Source: Gammaproteobacteria bacterium | Lineage (GTDB): Bacteria > Pseudomonadota > Gammaproteobacteria > Steroidobacterales > SZUA-146 | Assembly (NCBI GenBank): GCA_013002925.1 | Contig: JABDLQ010000080.1 | Location: 1 to 6,152 of the forward strand | DNA: 6,152 bases | Reading direction: 5' to 3' | Shown: in pieces, positions 5,919 through 6,152 of the stretch | Layout: each line of letters begins with the position of its first letter | Position numbering within the stretch: the stretch's first letter is position 1 | Notes under the pieces: model-generated | The model's database searches: none | Told to the model about the DNA's origin: nothing | What the model saw: the letters and a program-made list of their open reading frames with translations, nothing else | Made by a program: the position numbers and the translations under genes

Positions 5919-6152
5919 ATGAATCCGACACTAGGCAAGAGCCGGGCCAAACCAGGAGCCGGGCTACACGTTGATATGCCGTTAGCAACTGCTGCGAGTG
6001 TGTTGATCGCGGCATGCCAGCTGGCGCGCCCGGCAGAAAGTGACAGACCAGGTCATGTCGTTACGCAAAACGTAAATACGGTGAGTGTTTTGCGCAGTCC
6101 AGGAAATCCCGCGCTCGGGGCGGCAAACGAAGAGGGTTTGGCGGTAGACTCG
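5919..6152 (+). CDS. Possible lipoprotein gene, 5' part only (runs off the window)
   Basis: A reading frame open from ATG 5919 to the window edge (78 codons, no stop). With this start, residues 1-19 form a basic leader (Lys7, Arg9, Lys11), residues 21-32 a hydrophobic stretch, and LIAAC ends at Cys33, a good lipobox for signal peptidase II. The following residues (QLARPAESDRPG) look like a flexible tether. An alternative start at ATG 5976 gives a very short signal without a basic residue. The ribosome binding site is weak (AGG at 5909-5911, seven bases before ATG 5919). If real, it is divergent from the M23 gene and encodes an outer-membrane-anchored lipoprotein. The protein family is not recognisable from this fragment. 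Confidence 0.4.
   Translation, partial: MNPTLGKSRAKPGAGLHVDMPLATAASVLIAACQLARPAESDRPGHVVTQNVNTVSVLRSPGNPALGAANEEGLAVDS

Noticed and set aside
5615..5974. 119-codon plus-strand frame spanning the M23 start and the intergenic region
   Set aside because: Overlaps the signal-peptide end of M23 on the opposite strand and has no export signal or domain; the lipobox frame from 5919 is a better candidate.
1..6152. Search for CRISPR arrays, tRNA or rRNA genes and insertion sequences
   Set aside because: No regularly spaced direct repeats, no cloverleaf-like segments and no transposase-like proteins were seen.

Overview
The window looks like a chromosomal piece of a free-living, probably marine or sediment gammaproteobacterium. 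This rests on moderately high GC by eye, a secreted S8-family protein ending in thrombospondin-type-3 and dockerin-like calcium-binding segments with a GPSG tail, a DUF4124 plus M23 envelope peptidase, and an FNR-type regulator. The assignment is an inference from gene style; no rRNA or other phylogenetic marker is present.

Layout, left to right. (1) Positions 1-2553, plus strand: a large exported subtilase-fold protein. Its S8 scaffold, I9-like propeptide and PA-like insert are recognisable, but all three catalytic positions are lost (Asp to Gly, His to Tyr, and the GTSMAxPH nucleophile block collapsed), so it reads as a pseudoprotease. (2) Positions 2554-3124: a gap of about 570 bases with no convincing gene and one imperfect hairpin. 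(3) Positions 3125-3901, minus strand: an FNR-type CRP-superfamily regulator with a cysteine-rich N-terminus. (4) Positions 3902-4123: a divergent control region. A sigma70-like promoter for the regulator has an inverted repeat between its -35 and -10. Facing the other way is an FNR-type dyad, TTGAC-N4-GTCAA, placed exactly as in a class II activated promoter relative to a GATAAT -10 element. (5) Positions 4124-4672, plus strand: a small Met- and His-rich exported protein of unknown family. (6) Positions 4723-4752: a strong hairpin, probably a shared terminator between convergent genes. (7) Positions 4784-5716, minus strand: an exported M23 metallopeptidase with an N-terminal DUF4124 domain and a complete set of zinc ligands. 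(8) Positions 5919-6152, plus strand: the start of a possible lipoprotein gene cut by the window edge.

How the genes may work together: the regulator and the orphan exported protein look like one divergent unit in which an FNR-like sensor, responding to oxygen, NO or redox state, switches on a periplasmic or secreted protein. The pseudo-subtilase and the M23 peptidase appear to be independent envelope or secretion functions. The two observations most worth following up are the fully dismantled S8 triad inside a long intact reading frame, and the precisely spaced FNR-type promoter in front of an unrecognised gene.
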